A DNA stretch of 64,000 nucleotides from Gammaproteobacteria bacterium (lineage in GTDB: Bacteria > Pseudomonadota > Gammaproteobacteria > JAKDMP01). The translations under genes and the position numbers were made by a program. Positions 63,317 to 64,000 of the stretch are shown here, piece by piece. How positions within the stretch are numbered: position 1 is the stretch's first letter; each line of letters begins with the position of its first letter. Below the pieces are notes generated by a model. It saw only the letters and a program-made list of their open reading frames with translations, had not been told where the DNA came from and did not search any database. Where the stretch lies: NCBI GenBank assembly GCA_027018875.1, contig JALUYA010000017.1:16935-80934 (forward strand), read 5' to 3'.

Positions 63317-63540
63317 CCGTCCCCCGGGTGCGGATAAACCGCTCCCCTTCCCCACCCCAATTGCCAGCGGAAACCGACAGCCCCGGCCGCATCCATCACC
63401 GGACGGCAGCCCCATCCCGAGCGGATATGCAAGCCAAAAACACCACCGCACGGAGGCTTGGCAACCTCCTGTTGCCTTGTCCCGGGCGGATCCAACTGCT
63501 AGCAAAGCCGGAACAAGCCATTGACAGGCTTCCCCGCAAA

Positions 63541-63600
63541 AGCTAAGGTAAAAATATTTGTATAAGTTATTCACATAAAATTGATTCGTATTGACACAAG
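63541..63600. other. AT-rich junction with a single DnaA-box-like site
   Basis: GC-rich sequence gives way to an AT-rich patch (AAAAATATTTGTATAAGTTATTCACATAAAATTGATTCGTATTGACA). It contains TTATTCACA (63567-63575), one match to a relaxed DnaA box, and a TTGACA (63590). It may mark the edge of inserted DNA or serve as a promoter. Confidence 0.4.
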
Positions 63601-63889
63601 CAAGCCGGGGACAATTGCCCGCAATGAATTTTACCGATCCATGCGGCCAGGCAACGAATGCCAAGAACCGGCCCGACACGGTACGGGCCCTGTTCACCGG
63701 GAAATCCAGGAAAAACATACCGGACTGCACGAAGACAGCGGCGGTCCGCCCGTCTACGAACATATTCTGGAGGTTCTGAGTGAGCCGAAGCACAAAGAAT
63801 ACGACGAACTTTCCGAATGGGCCGGCGAAGACTTCGACCCCGAAGCCTTCGACCTCGATACCGTCAACGTTTCCTTAGGTAAGCTCTGA
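63581..63889 (+). pseudogene. C-terminal remnant of a plasmid pRiA4b ORF-3-like protein
   Basis: The last 55 residues (EDSGGPPVYEHILEVLSEPKHKEYDELSEWAGEDFDPEAFDLDTVN) match the conserved end of pRiA4b ORF-3-like proteins, a mobile-element-associated family of about 190 or more residues. The first half of this ORF (to about 63720) does not resemble the family, so only the 3' portion survives. It lies immediately before the IS5-like transposase, suggesting damage by rearrangement. Confidence 0.65.
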
Positions 63890-64000
63890 TTAATTCCCCT
63901 GATTTGGGATAATACGCGTTATGGATTTCTGCTGCACGGAGTAATCGGGGATGCGCCAACAGAGTCTGTCCGAGGAAGGGTTCGAGAAGTATCGCAAGCC
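63890..64000 (+). mobile_element. left end of an IS5-family insertion sequence, cut by window edge
   Basis: The transposase start at 63951 implies that an insertion sequence begins between the pRiA4b-like remnant and this ATG. The exact terminal repeat cannot be defined without the other end. Confidence 0.45.
63951..64000 (+). CDS. IS5-family transposase, N-terminal fragment
   Basis: The 16 visible codons (MRQQSLSEEGFEKYRK) match the start of IS5-family transposases (MRQxxLxxEGFEKYRKPTRRE type). The gene continues past the window, so DDE residues cannot be checked. GGAG stands 10 nt before the ATG. Confidence 0.7.
   Translation, partial: MRQQSLSEEGFEKYRK

Noticed and set aside
63567-63575. 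Replication origin at the AT-rich patch
   Set aside because: There is only one DnaA-box-like site, no box cluster and no dnaA/dnaN or rep gene.
62498-63793. 431-residue minus-strand ORF opposite olsA
   Set aside because: It is antisense to an intact PlsC-family gene with all motifs and shows no recognisable domain.

Overview
The window reads as chromosome from a gammaproteobacterium outside the Enterobacterales. The evidence is gene order: ftsK-lolA-rarA beside trxB, aat and infA; fur divergent from bamE; ratA-rnfH beside smpB; and a ZapB-like gene, zapA, 6S RNA and fau facing ygfB-pepP-ubiH-ubiI. A large NAD-type glutamate dehydrogenase, a heterotetrameric pyruvate dehydrogenase and an OlsBA ornithine-lipid pair suggest an environmental lineage. 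I cannot name the genus from sequence alone. Base composition is GC-rich, with a visibly richer glycosyltransferase block (37.6-42.0 kb) and a visibly poorer glutamate dehydrogenase gene (16.3-21.2 kb).

Layout. 0-8 kb: an MFS exporter, a single-domain asparaginase, an NfeD/slipin membrane pair, a DegV protein with two small genes, and YgfZ with a YfcG-like GST. 8-13 kb: nadK-recN, fur/bamE, ratA-rnfH and smpB. 12.8-21.2 kb: pdhA-pdhB-pdhC, then the 1608-residue glutamate dehydrogenase, linking pyruvate and glutamate catabolism. 21.3-31.5 kb: a small membrane protein, an Old Yellow Enzyme, rarA-lolA-ftsK, trxB-GNAT-aat, an outer-membrane barrel and infA. 31.7-37.4 kb: an ABC transporter of the nitrate/sulfonate type without a binding protein, a CaiB-type CoA-transferase and a nitroreductase. 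37.6-46.3 kb: surface-glycan genes (GT4, two GT2, GT9, methyltransferase), then an ABC-2 exporter coupled to an Ap4A phosphorylase-like gene. 46.6-50.8 kb: ggt-dadA, rpiA and a histone H1-like repeat protein. 51.4-57.2 kb: fau, 6S RNA, zapA and its ZapB-like partner, divergent from ygfB-pepP-ubiH-ubiI. 57.3-63.3 kb: a serine beta-lactamase-like protein, an M16 lipoprotein peptidase and olsB-olsA. 63.5-64 kb: an AT-rich junction, the tail of a pRiA4b ORF-3-like protein and the start of an IS5-family transposase cut by the window edge.

Most of the window is housekeeping. I found no CRISPR array, no tRNA or rRNA, no defence island and no complete mobile element. The least explained signals are the 18-bp block-ordered tandem array coding the histone-like tail, the paired inverted repeats between the methyltransferase and the Ap4A phosphorylase-like gene (42.77-42.92 kb), the large palindrome between pdhC and the glutamate dehydrogenase, the binding-protein-less ABC pair, and two small orphan genes. 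The unannotated 6S RNA is recovered here from its terminal pairing, conserved 3' hairpin, promoter and synteny.
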